64,000 nucleotides of DNA from Lantana camara (Eukaryota; Streptophyta; Magnoliopsida; Lamiales; Verbenaceae). The stretch spans positions 33,506,001 to 33,570,000 of the forward strand of contig CM074864.1 of NCBI GenBank assembly GCA_037501455.1. Reading direction: 5' to 3'. Shown here piece by piece: positions 1-11,074 of this stretch. A program made the position numbers and the translations under genes. The stretch's first letter is position 1; every line of letters begins with the position of its first letter. The notes beneath the pieces were generated by a model. The model made no database searches. It had not been told where the DNA came from and was given only the letters and a program-made list of their open reading frames with translations.

Positions 1-1472
1 ATTTATATAATAGATATGTGTTTGTACGATACGTTTATGATTTTGTCATACGGTTAAAGGTTTTTCGAACTGTATATGTACAAGCATTTGTAAGCTTGAA
101 ATGTTTTGCAACGAGGCTATGCTCCAAACCGTGTGTCTTCATACCAGCTGCGGATTAGGATGACACGGAGAGGTACGTTTATAGCATATGCTAAGTTGCA
201 AGGTATGGTATGCTCCGATAAGGTACGTACGTTACGATTATGATTTAATAAGTATGATTGTAGCTAGTTATGATCTGTTCTGATATATTCTGATATGTTC
301 TGATATGTTGGGCCCCGGAGACTGTGGGTAAGGAACCCCGGGACGGTATTGGGCCGTCGGGTTAAGCCTGTGCATAGTCTCCATTTGAGGTATCTCGTGC
401 GACTTAGGGAGATAGAGGAGGCGAGATATTCTTGAGCCGGTGGCGTAAAACCTGCCGAGGACTCGTAGGGGATCATTACCCCTCGAGGTATGTATATGAT
501 ATGGATGGTTAGGGGCGTATACACCCCTTCCATCACCCGGAGTTGAGGATGTTATGTTTTGTTATGTTTTCTGTTTTGATAATATGATTTGGAAGTAAGG
601 TTGGAGACCCGTACTCACCGGGTATATGAATATGATATGTTATGTTGATTATGAAACGGGATAGGAGCTTTCTCTTTCGATATGTTACGAGTCTGTTCAG
701 TCTGATATGATTTGATTAAGTATAAAATTTGGTATGAGTATGCTCAGTTGGTTAAGTTTTGAATAAGAGGAGATAAGATAAGATATGTATAAGTTTGGTT
801 TGAAAATTGTGTAAGTTTGATTTGAAAATGGTTTTGGTATGTAAAACCCTATTCCCGGTTCATAATCTTTCTTTTGATACGTGCTCTGCTCCTTATTATG
901 TATAGTGTGTGTGAGTTCAGCCCCCTCGCTCAGTCAGTGGACTGACCCTCGCCCCACCTATGTTTTAGTTGCAGGTTCAAGTTGTTGGAGTTCGAGCTAG
1001 GCTGCTTTGAGTCTGGTCTGTCGAGTCTGTGACGGTCCTTTGATTTTGTTAAGTATTTTGTTCTGATTTATTTATGAAATTATGTATATAGTATGTTCTG
1101 TACAAGATGATACTTATGCTTTGATGATTATATGAATTTTCGGGACAGGTTAGGACAGGGCTTGGATTAGTTGAACCCGTCTTTGTTGTATGTTTGAATT
1201 CGGGATAGGTTAGGACAGGTTCGTGGAATTAGTTGAACCCGTTTATTTATGTTTGTTGATTAAAGTTTTTGTTAGTTCGTATTTTACATCGCTTCCGCAT
1301 TCGGGTTTTTGCATATTTGGCTTGTACAGGGTTTAGGAACCGCCTAGCTTAGGTTGGATTTTTCATTTGTCACCCGTTCGCTGTGACTTGGTACGTGTGC
1401 GGACTTTCCATTTCGTGCCACGTGTCCGGTCATAGTGCGGGGGTGTGGTGCCCCACCGCTTGGGGTGCTACA
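1..1472 (+). repeat. LARD1 5' LTR, 3' portion
   Basis: It matches 6260-7731 of the same element and ends in the LTR terminus GGGGTGCTACA. It contains the TGGGCCC block near 308 and the hairpin and acceptor-like CAG at 972-974 that are shared by other LTRs here. The LTR start lies upstream of the window. Confidence 0.9.
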
Positions 1473-1479
1473 TCTTAAG

Positions 1480-1491
1480 TGGTATCAGAGC
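1480..1491 (+). other. Primer binding site of LARD1
   Basis: TGGTATCAGAGC lies 7 bases after the LTR end. It is the standard plant primer site complementary to the 3' end of initiator tRNA-Met, where minus-strand DNA synthesis would start. Confidence 0.9.
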
Positions 1492-3362
1492 TACCAGGTT
1501 TAGAACCGGTGCTCTGGAGTCGTGTCGTGTCAGTTAGGTCGGACGGCATAGGAATACTTGAGCATTGCATTCGTCTGATGTGAAGTTTCGACTTTTCTGC
1601 ATGAATTTGTCTGAGCTTATGTGATTGTGTGCACCTATGATTACGATTTTTGCAAATTTATCATTATTACAGTTTAAATTTTAGTAGATTACGTGTTGCA
1701 TCTACATTAATTAGGTGCTCATAATTGCTTTCATTACTTGACATACCTATGTACTAACCCACATGCATAGATATTTGGTCCATTTGTGAATTATAGGGTG
1801 TTGCCTCGATGTCAAAAATTGAAGTTGATCGAGACCACGCTTCCCACTTCTACAAATTCGTGAAGGAGGATTTGAAACTCTCATCTTCTGACTACTGGGA
1901 TGAAAAGCAAATGAATCTCTACAAGAATTCAACAAAGGTTTCGATGCTAATATTATGGAAACAGGTATTCTGCATTCATAGTACGTGCATCATGCATTGA
2001 ATTAAATTGTAAATTATAATTATTTCGAACATTTGCTTACGTGCTTGGTTGCCTTTTTTTTATGATTAATGAGTGTATGCCATACACATCCCTAACCCCA
2101 CATGCATTAGCTTCGTGGTTGTAATTTAGGTGTTTTCCCATCTGATCCACTAAGTGCTACCTTGGTCGAAGCAACATTGGAATTCGAACAGGGATAGACC
2201 AGAAGATGTATGATCGAGTAAACACAGTCAGGATATTGGGTGGATAAAAGAAGATGTTTGTATACAAGGGAAACAAGAAATCTTTTAACTATTAAGGTGC
2301 CTTCAGGATATGTACTTACTACTTGGAGGAGCTCGGGGGTAACATGTTTTATAGGAACACCAGAGCTTCTAACTCCGGATAGCGTGAGGTGACAATGAAG
2401 AAATTGAAGCACTTGTACCATTCAAGGGTTCTCAAGTGGGGGTCAGACTGTTGTAAAGACACCAACGAGGGCAGCTATACCTGTGAAAAAGGAAAAGGAT
2501 AAACTATATGAACTACTGAATTTTGGTGACGATGTCATTGAGGGTCGACTTTGTCAAATACTAAAGACGAGGGACATCATTTACAAACGACAGTGGGAAG
2601 CAGGATTGTTTAAAAATTCTCCGCCTATTTCTCCTTGATTGTTCTGAGAGATTCCATCGTTTGAAGATATAGCAATTCCCGAGTATTAAGGATTTTATTG
2701 GGACTTCAAGAGACTCCATGGATCACTTTTCTGCGGGAGGCAAGTGAGTCGGTTCAAGACCCCTTGGCGACCCGTGATTCAAAGACAATACTAAAGAATG
2801 CAAAATTTGAACGGGAAGTTGGAACTACGGCCAGTTAAGGATTTGATTATCCATTCAAGTTAAAGAAATTGCCAACCTCGACTCCACTACTACGGTGAAC
2901 GGTACAATGAGCATTCATGGCATTTGCACCCATACATTTCATAAGTAATTATATTTTATTTTGCTTGACTAATGTGACAACGTGGAATGCGCGATGCTGC
3001 CTTGATTTTAATAACGTGGCTAATTGATTTAATATCCATAAACTTGAGATTTATTGTTGCTGTGAATTCTTGTAACTGAATGGATTATATGCTTGCGTGG
3101 ATTGTTCGTGCTTCAGTGTTTATAAAATTTCCTAATTGCTCACTAACCCTTCATGCACATATATACATATTGTAAATTTTATCTGACAGGGATCCCATCT
3201 CGATATCCCCCTTGAGTTAAGCATGGATGATGAGTCTATACTCTAGGGACACCGATATCAGTCGGGTAAAGGTACACTATACATGCATCCCATGTTTCGC
3301 ATTCGGTGCTACTTTAATGTGTGTATGTATGAATGCTGTGTATGTGAACTTGCGTGCTAGAG

Positions 3363-3732
3363 AGTTGTTGAGATCTCTCTATTTGGGTGTTAGGGAGATG
3401 TGGGATTCTCCCTATTTATGTGATAGAAAGATGCTGGATTCTTTCTGAATTTATGTGAGCAAGAGATGCTGGATTCTCTTGGAGTTAGATATTTGGGAGA
3501 TGCTGGATTCTCTCGAATTTAGGGGTTTGAGAAATGCTGGATTTTCTCAAACTAGAAAGTTTGGAAGATGTGGAAGTCTGCTAGACTTAGGTTGAGAGAC
3601 GGGGCTCTCTCGATTATGTGGTTGAGAGACGGGGTTCTCTTAATTCTGTGCCTGAGGGACGGGGTTATCTCTCTTTTGATGTGCCGGGAGACGAGGCTCT
3701 CTCTCTTACTTGCTGAGAAATGGGATTCTCTC
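3363..3732 (+). repeat. Array of about 10-12 short hairpins in LARD1 interior
   Basis: Units of about 30-40 bases each contain an inverted repeat with a near-constant loop, TGCTGGAT in the left half and CGGGGT/C in the right. Perfect stems: TAGGGAGA/TCTCCCTA (3391-3414), AGAAAGA/TCTTTCT (3425-3446), CAAGAGA/TCTCTTG (3460-3481), GTTTGAGAAA/TTTCTCAAAC (3525-3552), GAGAGA/TCTCTC (3594-3611). Arms differ between units but stay complementary while the loop is conserved, which points to selection on pairing. Confidence 0.85.
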
Positions 3733-4030
3733 TTGTTTGTCGCGACTGAGTTTTGCATGGCCTGATGTTGGTTTGCCATCGACGAGGAAGCGACGATATC
3801 GAGCTATGGTTGCAGTGGCCTAGTGGGGGATCGAATGAGTTTGAAGCGACCAACGGTCAAGTGTTTGACCAAACTTCTGTGACTACAGAACTCTGAAGGA
3901 AGTTAATGTAAACGGTGGCAGTAAACTTCACAGCCAGGGCTATGACTCTACACGATTTTAGGAGATGGATTGAAGTATTCCAGTTTGAAGCTTTACGACT
4001 CAATAATAGGACCTGAGGACAGGTCCTTTT

Positions 4031-4044
4031 GAAGGAGGGGAGAT
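4031..4044 (+). other. Polypurine tract of LARD1
   Basis: GAAGGAGGGGAGAT directly precedes the 3' LTR start TGTGACACC. It has the position and composition of the plus-strand primer of LTR retrotransposons. Confidence 0.85.
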
Positions 4045-7000
4045 TGTGACACCCCGCTCGTCGGACGTATAAGGTACGTTACTTTTTAACCTTTTTATGT
4101 GTTTATTTATGTGATTTTATATTTTTCGTGGCCCTATTTGAACTCTTTAAGAGTTTAGGGACCCTTTTGTAATTTTCTCTTTTTAGGGGTTTCTCGGTCA
4201 TTTCTCGTTCGATCGAGTTTTCGACCTTTTTGACCCCTTCCACGCTTTCGGGGCAGCGAGACGAGTCCGTAGACTCTAAGTTTGACCAATTCGGATGTCG
4301 TTAGCTCGTTCGTTCGATCGTTTTTGCGTACGAGGACCAAGATATATACTCGGATTTCCTCGTTTTGCGTGCCAAAATCAGATCAGCCTTCCTGCATCGT
4401 CTTCCTCCCGCGATTGGTACTATTCACATAGTCAAGGTGTAATTACACACACAAGCTCGTTCTCGCTCGTTTCTCGACGGAATTCGACGTGTTAATAATG
4501 GAAATTTATCAGCTCGACGAGCCCGTCACGATGGTACAAGAATCGGAGACTAAAATTCAATGGTGGTGGCGCTACGGCACAGCGGCGGCGGCGGAACGGA
4601 GAGCTGTCACTTCGTCGCTTATTCGCGGTGGTTTCCGGCGATGATCTCGAGACACGCGCCACGGCCCCAGAACAAGGACCTCCAGGCATAACTCCAGTTC
4701 AAACGGCGTGGCCAACGGTGGCCGGACGGCGGCGCACGCGCCACCCAAAGGGTGGCGGAACTACTGTAGCGGCGCAATTCGGCCGTCTCCGGCGGTATTT
4801 TCCGACGAACTTCGACGGTTTCCAAGGTTTTTCGGGCTCCTGGTTCCATTTCTGACATCGATTTGGCGTGAAAACCACCGCAAGTGGTGGTTCCGGCGGT
4901 GACGCAGCGGCAGAAACTTCGGCGGCGATTTGGGCCCTTTTCCCGGCCGGTTTTGGTGGTGGTCGCTTCACGAAAGTTGCTTGGAATGACAAAACATAGC
5001 GGATGGCATCGGCGGCATTCCAGGAACCGGCCGTTGGCGGCGGATCGGTGGTCAACCGGCGGTCCGATTTTCCGGTGACTTTTTCCAGGTTTTGGCTAGG
5101 GGCTTTTGTAGAGCTCATTACGGGCTTTCCAACGGTATGTTCGGATTTTATTTTCGTTTTACGGTTTGCATTTAATTTCAGTTTTCGTCGTTGGGATTTG
5201 GTTCGGTTTTTCTTCAACGAAGTCCGGTGTGTTTGGTATTTTCTGAAATTGATTGAGGGCTTTTGTCAAGCACGCCGAGGCGCACGTTTCTGTCCTTCCG
5301 GGGATTTTTCCGACTACCGGAGGCGGTGTTCCGGTGGCGGCCGGTGGCTGTTCGGCCGGCCACGGTGGCGGCATTCCGGCGACTTTCAGACAGTAGGTCC
5401 GTTTCGTTGTGGTGAGTCCAACGCCACTTCCCGTTCGTCAATCGGATGTCCGGTTGATTTTATATGAATTTTTGAAGTTATTGTATTTTATTCGTTAATT
5501 GATTTTAATTGTGCAATTCGATCCTGTATGTGCTATAAATTAAAATTATGAGTTGTATGATACGTGGAAGTATGCTATGATGTATGAATGTTTGATTCGT
5601 GATTTATTGAATTTATTTGTCTCGTTTTACGCCCATCTATTTGAGAATAATTATTGTTTGAGGGGGTGTTAGTGTAATTTTGGAAACTAAATTGATTATG
5701 AAATTTTATAAAACATAAGAAATGAATTATGCTAGGCTAATTTATATTTTTAATTTGAGTGAATTTCTTAAGTATGCTAATTATTAGAATATCGGGAAAA
5801 TTGTCAATGTATTAATTGTGAATAAATTGTTATGTAAATTGCGTTTATCCTTTCGAGAATTGGTACTTGATATGAATAGAATTCTTAATGCCCTAATTGA
5901 TTCTATGTAATTAATGTTAGGAATTTTATAAGCTATGCATATTTTGATATGTATTATGAATTGTAATATGCTCTGAATGATTTGATTGAATAAATATGGG
6001 TTATATGTTGCATTATTTGTATTCGTGAGCATGGCCGTGCGTCTGTTTGGTTGTTTTTGGAGTCTGAGTCTGTGTTGTGTTCAGTTGTTCAGGGGTTGTT
6101 CAGGGAGTGTCTGTCAGCTGTCGGAGTCTCAGTGGGACTTCTTGGCTTGTGTTCTCCATTCTCGTCGGTGTAAGGTGAGGTTTTAGGATTTCTGTTTAGT
6201 TAAAGAGACCTACAACCTTATGTGCTCGTTTTCAAGCCTGCATACGATTATTCTATTATATTTATATAATAGATATGTGTTTGTGCGATACGTTTATGAT
6301 TTTGTCATACGGTTAAAGGTTTTTCGAACTGTATATGTACAAGCATTTGTAAGCTTGAAATGTTTTGCAACGAGGCTATGCTCCAAACCGTGTGTCTTCA
6401 TACCAGCTGCGGATTAGGATGACACGGAGAGGTACGTTTATAGCATATGCTAAGTTGCAAGGTATGGTATGCTCCGATAAGGTACGTACGTTACGATTAT
6501 GATTTAATAAGTATGATTGTAGCTAGTTATGATCTGTTCTGATATATTCTGATATGTTCTGATATGTTGGGCCCCGGAGACTGTGGGTAAGGAACCCCGG
6601 GACGGTATTGGGCCGTCGGGTTAAGCCTGTGCATAGTCTCCATTTGAGGTATCTCGTGCGACTTAGGGAGATAGGGGAGGCGAGATATTCTTGAGCCGGT
6701 GGCGTAAAACCTACCGAGGACTCGTAGGGGATCATTACCCCTCGAGGTATGTATATGATATGGATGGTTAGGGGCGTATACACCCCTTCCATCACCCGGA
6801 GTTGAGGAGGTTATGTTATGTTATGTTTTCTGTTTTGATAATATGATTTGGAAGTAAGGTTGGAGACCCGTACTCGCCGGGTATATGAATATGATATGTT
6901 ATGTTGATTATGAAACGGGATAGGAGCTTTCTCTTTCGATATGTTACGAGTCTGTTCAGTCTGATATGATTTGATTAAGTATAAAATTTGGTATGAGTAT

Positions 7001-7731
7001 GCTCAGTTGGTTAAGTTTTGAATAAGAGGAGATAAGATAAGATATGTATAAGTTTGGTTTGAAAATTGTGTAAGTTTGATTTGAAAATGGTTTTGGTATG
7101 TAAAACCCTATTCCCGGTTCATAATCTTTCTTTTGATACGTGCTCTGCTCCTTATTATGTATAGTGTGTGTGAGTTCAGCCCCCTCGCTCAGTCAGTGGA
7201 CTGACCCTCGCCCCACCTATGTTTTAGTTGCAGGTTCAAGTTGTTGGAGTTCGAGCTAGGCGGCTTTGAGTCTGGTCTGTCGAGTCTGTGACGGTCCTTT
7301 GATTTTGTTAAGTATTTTGTTCTGATTTATTTGTGAAATTATGTATATAGTATGTTCTGTACAAGATGATACTTATGCTTTGATGATTATATGAATTTTC
7401 GGGACAGGTTAGGACAGGGCTTGGATTAGTTGAACCCGTCTTTGTTGTATGTTTGAATTCGGGACAGGTTAGGACAGGTTCGTGGAATTAGTTGAACCCG
7501 TTTATTTATGTTTGTTGATTAAAGTTTTTGTTAGTTCGTATTTTACATCGCTTCCGCATTCGGGTTTTTACATATTTGGCTTGTACAGGGTTTAGGAACC
7601 GCCTAGCTTAGGTTGGATTTTTCGTTTGTCACCCATTCGCTGTGACTTGGTACGTGTGCGAACTTTCCTTTTCGTGCCACGTGTCGGGTCATAGTGCGGG
7701 GGTGTGGTGCCCCACCGCTTGGGGTGCTACA
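4045..7731 (+). repeat. LARD1 complete 3' LTR, 3687 bases
   Basis: It begins TGTGACACCCCGCTCG and ends GGGGTGCTACA. About 4500-5460 is strongly GC- and CpG-rich, while the rest is AT-rich. A donor-like AAG/GTGAGG lies at 6175, a hairpin TCAGTC/GACTGA at 7189-7204 and an acceptor-like CAG at 7231-7233. The same LTR occurs inverted twice in LARD2. Confidence 0.9.
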
Positions 7732-8347
7732 TGCTAGCATGTTTCCTTCATGAAATTGTGCAATTAGAGATTGAGTTATAAGTGTTTTGATGAATTTTGA
7801 ATGTGGTTCGTGAGCTCCCCTGTTTCGTCCCCTGTTTCTGCATCCTCTGTGTAACGGGAACGGCCCTTCCAGTTCCCTTTGTATTTGGGGAACGATCGTT
7901 CCCATGTTTTGAAATATGTGTATGCCGTCGAGAACGGGAACGATCGTTCCCACTTTGGCTTACAGCCAGGAACGGCGGTTCCCGTCTTCGAGGAGCTGGG
8001 AACGGCCCTTCCCATTTTAAACTAAGGGCCGGAACGGCCGTTCCCAGGCCTCTGGAGAGGCAGAAACATTCTGCATAAAATTCCATTTTTCACTTTCAAT
8101 TCCAATGGTTTTATTGATCCCAATTTGTGATTATATGATCAATTACATGCAATAATATGAATATATCATGCTATAGTCGTGAATGCATGTCATCTCGTTA
8201 CTTGATCATGCCGTGTGTCATAATTGGTACAATTGTTGACTCATGTCTCACGAGTGCACAAATGTTTCCGTTTCTTATCCAGTTCTTCTCCAGGATGGAG
8301 ATTGTGACCAATTGAGCACATTCACGCATCCATGAGTCGTCGTGTCG
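7732..8347 (+). repeat. Del-type LTR fragment, left piece
   Basis: Interrupted Del-type LTR; its 5' part is displaced by LARD1. It resembles 59500-59720 (TTGTCATCTCGTTGCAT region, GTGTCTCAC). It continues after the solo LTR at 11080. It carries palindromes of the GGGAACG arm type. The last five bases are the TSD TGTCG of the solo LTR. Confidence 0.7.
7856..8044 (+). repeat. Palindrome array, GGGAACG arms
   Basis: Six units. GGGAACGATCGTTCCC is perfect at 7888-7903 and 7936-7951. GGAACGGCCGTTCC is perfect at 8031-8044. Near-perfect copies lie at 7856-7870, 7969-7982 and 7998-8013. Spacers are AT-rich and unrelated to each other. Confidence 0.9.
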
Positions 8348-11074
8348 TGTAACGCCCCATATTTCCGGATTTCGAGTAAGCACGCCATGTGTGTGTTTTG
8401 ATGATTTTATATTAATTATTTAATTCTTGCATTCATTAATTAAATGTAACATGATCATTTTACAAAATTGCATTTTCTAAAGTTGTGAAAATTATTTCAT
8501 TTCATGATTTATGTACTAGAATTGATTAATTGATTATGTGACATTAATTGATCATTTCCTTGAACTATGGGATTAATTGCATAAGAGGGCTTGGTCTTTG
8601 ATTATTTAACTTCTCTAACTTGTACTTGATTGCTTAACTAATAAAATGGGAGGATTTATGTGCAATTAATTAGGATGACTCATAAAGTGGGAAGCATTAA
8701 TATCTTCATTTATATCATATTTTAATCCATTACACACAAGACATACATACACATTTGCTCTTGCTCCATTGCTTGATCGATCAATTGCCAAGAGAAGGGA
8801 AGAAGGAGAATTTCATGCTTTGAGATATTTGTTGGATTGATCATTCATATTGAAGCATCATCATCCTCATTCAAGCATATCAACTCTTCTTTCTTCATTT
8901 CAAGGTGAATATGAGCTTGCTTGATTGATTTCTTGATGAATTTGATAGCTACGGTTATGATATAAATTGGGTGAATTGTGTTTTAGTTGTTGGAAGTGTG
9001 AATACTTGATCCTGGCTTGAATTTGATGTGCATATATTAAGGTTTATGGACTTGTAGCATAAGTTGATATATTGAGCTCATATGTGTGATTCTTGATGAT
9101 TAATGAGTTATGGACATGAATATGTGGAACTTTAGTGAGTATTGAACTTGTATATATATATGTTGCATGAATTATGGCATTTGGAGTGATTAGAATTGGA
9201 ATTGGTTGATTGTTTGTTGTGGTTCGATTTTTGCTCTGTTTTTCTGCCTCTGCTCCCCTGTTCCAATTCCTCTGATTTTTCTACTGTAGAAAATATTTTA
9301 AGTGTAGAGTACTCTCCTTTTTACGGCTCGTCAATATCTATTTTCGTTTGTGAGTTATGGCCGTTTTAATTTGGTGCCGCCAAACTGTCGCGATTCTGCG
9401 CTGATCCAATTTAAAACCGATTTGTGGCTTGATCAGAGAGACTAAATGATGGAAGTTTTTAAAACTGTTTTACTGGTGTATTTCTGGGTATGTTGTAGAT
9501 ATCTCCACCAATTTTCAGATCGTTTCGACTTCGTTTGATAAGGGAACGACGATCATCTTTCACTAATAGCGCTTCAGGAAATTTTCTGCTTTGTGTCATA
9601 TTCAAACAAAATCTGGTATTTACTCGGGGTGAAATAGAATTTGAGCCTTACATCATTGTAAAGATATGGTTGTCTAGTTTTCTAGGAATTTTTCGGTTCA
9701 TTAAAATTCATTCCGATGAAGGAGTTATGCTTACTTGAATACAACGTGTGCATGTTGAAAATTTTCTGCATTAGTACCTACAAATTTCACATTTTGCTCC
9801 AATGCCTTAATTGATCCCAAATTGCTATTATATGATACATTTCATGCAAAAACAAGATTATTTTGTGCCGTATTCATGATTCCACATCGTCTCGTTGCAT
9901 TTTGCCGTTCGTCTTAATTGGTTCATACGAGTCGTGTCTCACTTGCTCTTGTCATTGTTTGCACAGATCAGCTTCCTGGTGACGAGGAGCCGGCACCTTA
10001 GGCGGTTTTCTCGATTGGTTTTGTTTGTACAGGTGAGGTTTAATTTCTAGTTATATAGAACCATATGACCCTTATATGGATTTTAAGCCAAAACGTATAC
10101 GTATATCTATAGATTTCCTCAAATGTTAATTGATTTTCACTGAACGACTGTATTGTATTGAACCGACTGTTTTGGCGAGTATATTGATTGCACTGTGGGC
10201 CCGAGGGTAGTAGCTTGAGCCAACCGGGAAAGCATGGGCTGACGGGTAACTCCGGCTCTATCCTCACCATTTGGGATGACCCCTGAAGCCACTAGGAGAT
10301 TAGTGGTGGAAGGAGTTCCGGGCTTTGGGTTTCATGCGCCCTCTGCTCACACTGATTGGATGGTTGAGTCTAGCTAACTCACCATCACCCCGGAGGAAGA
10401 AGGATGGACTGAAACTGTTACGTGTGCACTGTAATTGATTGCATGATCACCTATATAATTGATAGCTTAATCATTGTACACTGTCGGAGTAAGGTTGGAG
10501 AATTGCCCTCACTCGCCAGGCCACTGACTGACTGAAATGTAATTGATTGATTGTTAAACTTGTTAGTCATAATCTCGGGTGATGTTATCTTTTTATTGAA
10601 CTTATATTGTGGTTTTCATAACTCATTACCCGAGGTTAGGACTTGTGTGTTAAATGCGCTTATATGTATATACCCCTCGCTCAGTCTTCTTAGACTGACA
10701 CCTCACTTTTTTCAGGTTTTGCTAAGGGAGTGCTAGGCGGGAAACTGTGTCGTCCGGAGTCGTAGTTTCGGGTCTAGCACCTATGTTTGCCTTTACACAC
10801 TTTTGTACCACTTATGTTCATCACTATTTTGTCATGTATATATGGGAGATGATATTGTATTGATATGACAGATTGATTTTGAAACTTATGCTTCCGCTTA
10901 TATATATCTTTCTGCATTATTCTAAGTGGTTAAGGGTTAGTCCCGCCTAGCTCGGTTAGTTTTTTTTATTGTCTCCGCTCGCTATAGCTTTGGTTCATAT
11001 ATGGATTGTCCGTTTCATACGTGGATCGAGGCTATAGTGCGGGGGATGGGACACCTCGCGTTTCGGGTGTTACA
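8348..11074 (+). mobile_element. Solo LTR, Del type, 2727 bases
   Basis: TGTAACGCCCC start and GGTGTTACA end, bounded by a perfect 5-base target duplication TGTCG (8343-8347 and 11075-11079). No interior or second LTR is present, so it is a solo LTR left by recombination. It contains the conserved GGGCCCGAGGGTAG block (10198), a donor-like CAG/GTGAGG at 10033, a hairpin at 10681-10698 and an acceptor-like TTCAG ending at 10715. It lacks the ACGnnCGT palindromes of its relatives. Confidence 0.92.
10033..10715 (+). promoter_or_regulatory. Putative LTR intron (donor, hairpin, acceptor)
   Basis: CAG/GTGAGGTTTAAT at the left fits a strong 5' splice site. A pyrimidine-rich run ending TTTTTTCAG/G fits a 3' splice site, preceded by the hairpin TCAGTCT/AGACTGA. 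Equivalent pairs occur at 6175-7233, 11088-11884, 41984-42867 and, on the minus strand, 60579-61339. The splicing itself is inferred. Confidence 0.5.

Larger units (their letters stand above)
1473..4044 (+). other. LARD1 non-coding interior
   Basis: This 2572-base interior has only short frames, none resembling gag or pol. The first 300 bases or so after the primer site match the LARD2 interior (38435 leftwards); the two then diverge. The part near 1800-3190 has no obvious counterpart in LARD2. A short frame near 1809-2000 is acidic and lysine-rich but unrecognised. The right part (3363-3732) is a hairpin array shared with LARD2. Confidence 0.75.
1..7731 (+). mobile_element. LARD-like LTR retrotransposon 1, 5' end outside window
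   Basis: Non-autonomous long-LTR element. Order seen: 3' part of the 5' LTR (1-1472), primer binding site (1480-1491), 2.57 kb interior with no recognisable gag-pol frame, polypurine tract (4031-4044), complete 3' LTR (4045-7731). The two LTR segments align without gaps at an offset of 6259, with about 15 single-base differences by eye over 1472 bases, mostly transitions, so insertion is recent. Long LTRs plus a non-coding interior with intact priming signals fit the LARD class (large retrotransposon derivative). The tRNA-Met primer and LTR ends resemble the Del/Tekay elements nearby, a likely trans-acting partner (inference). The 5' target duplication lies outside the window. Confidence 0.85.

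Noticed and set aside
264..536. 90-codon minus-strand frame repeated at 6523-6795
   Set aside because: It is repeated only because the LTR is repeated; no family resemblance, and it lies antisense within the LTR.
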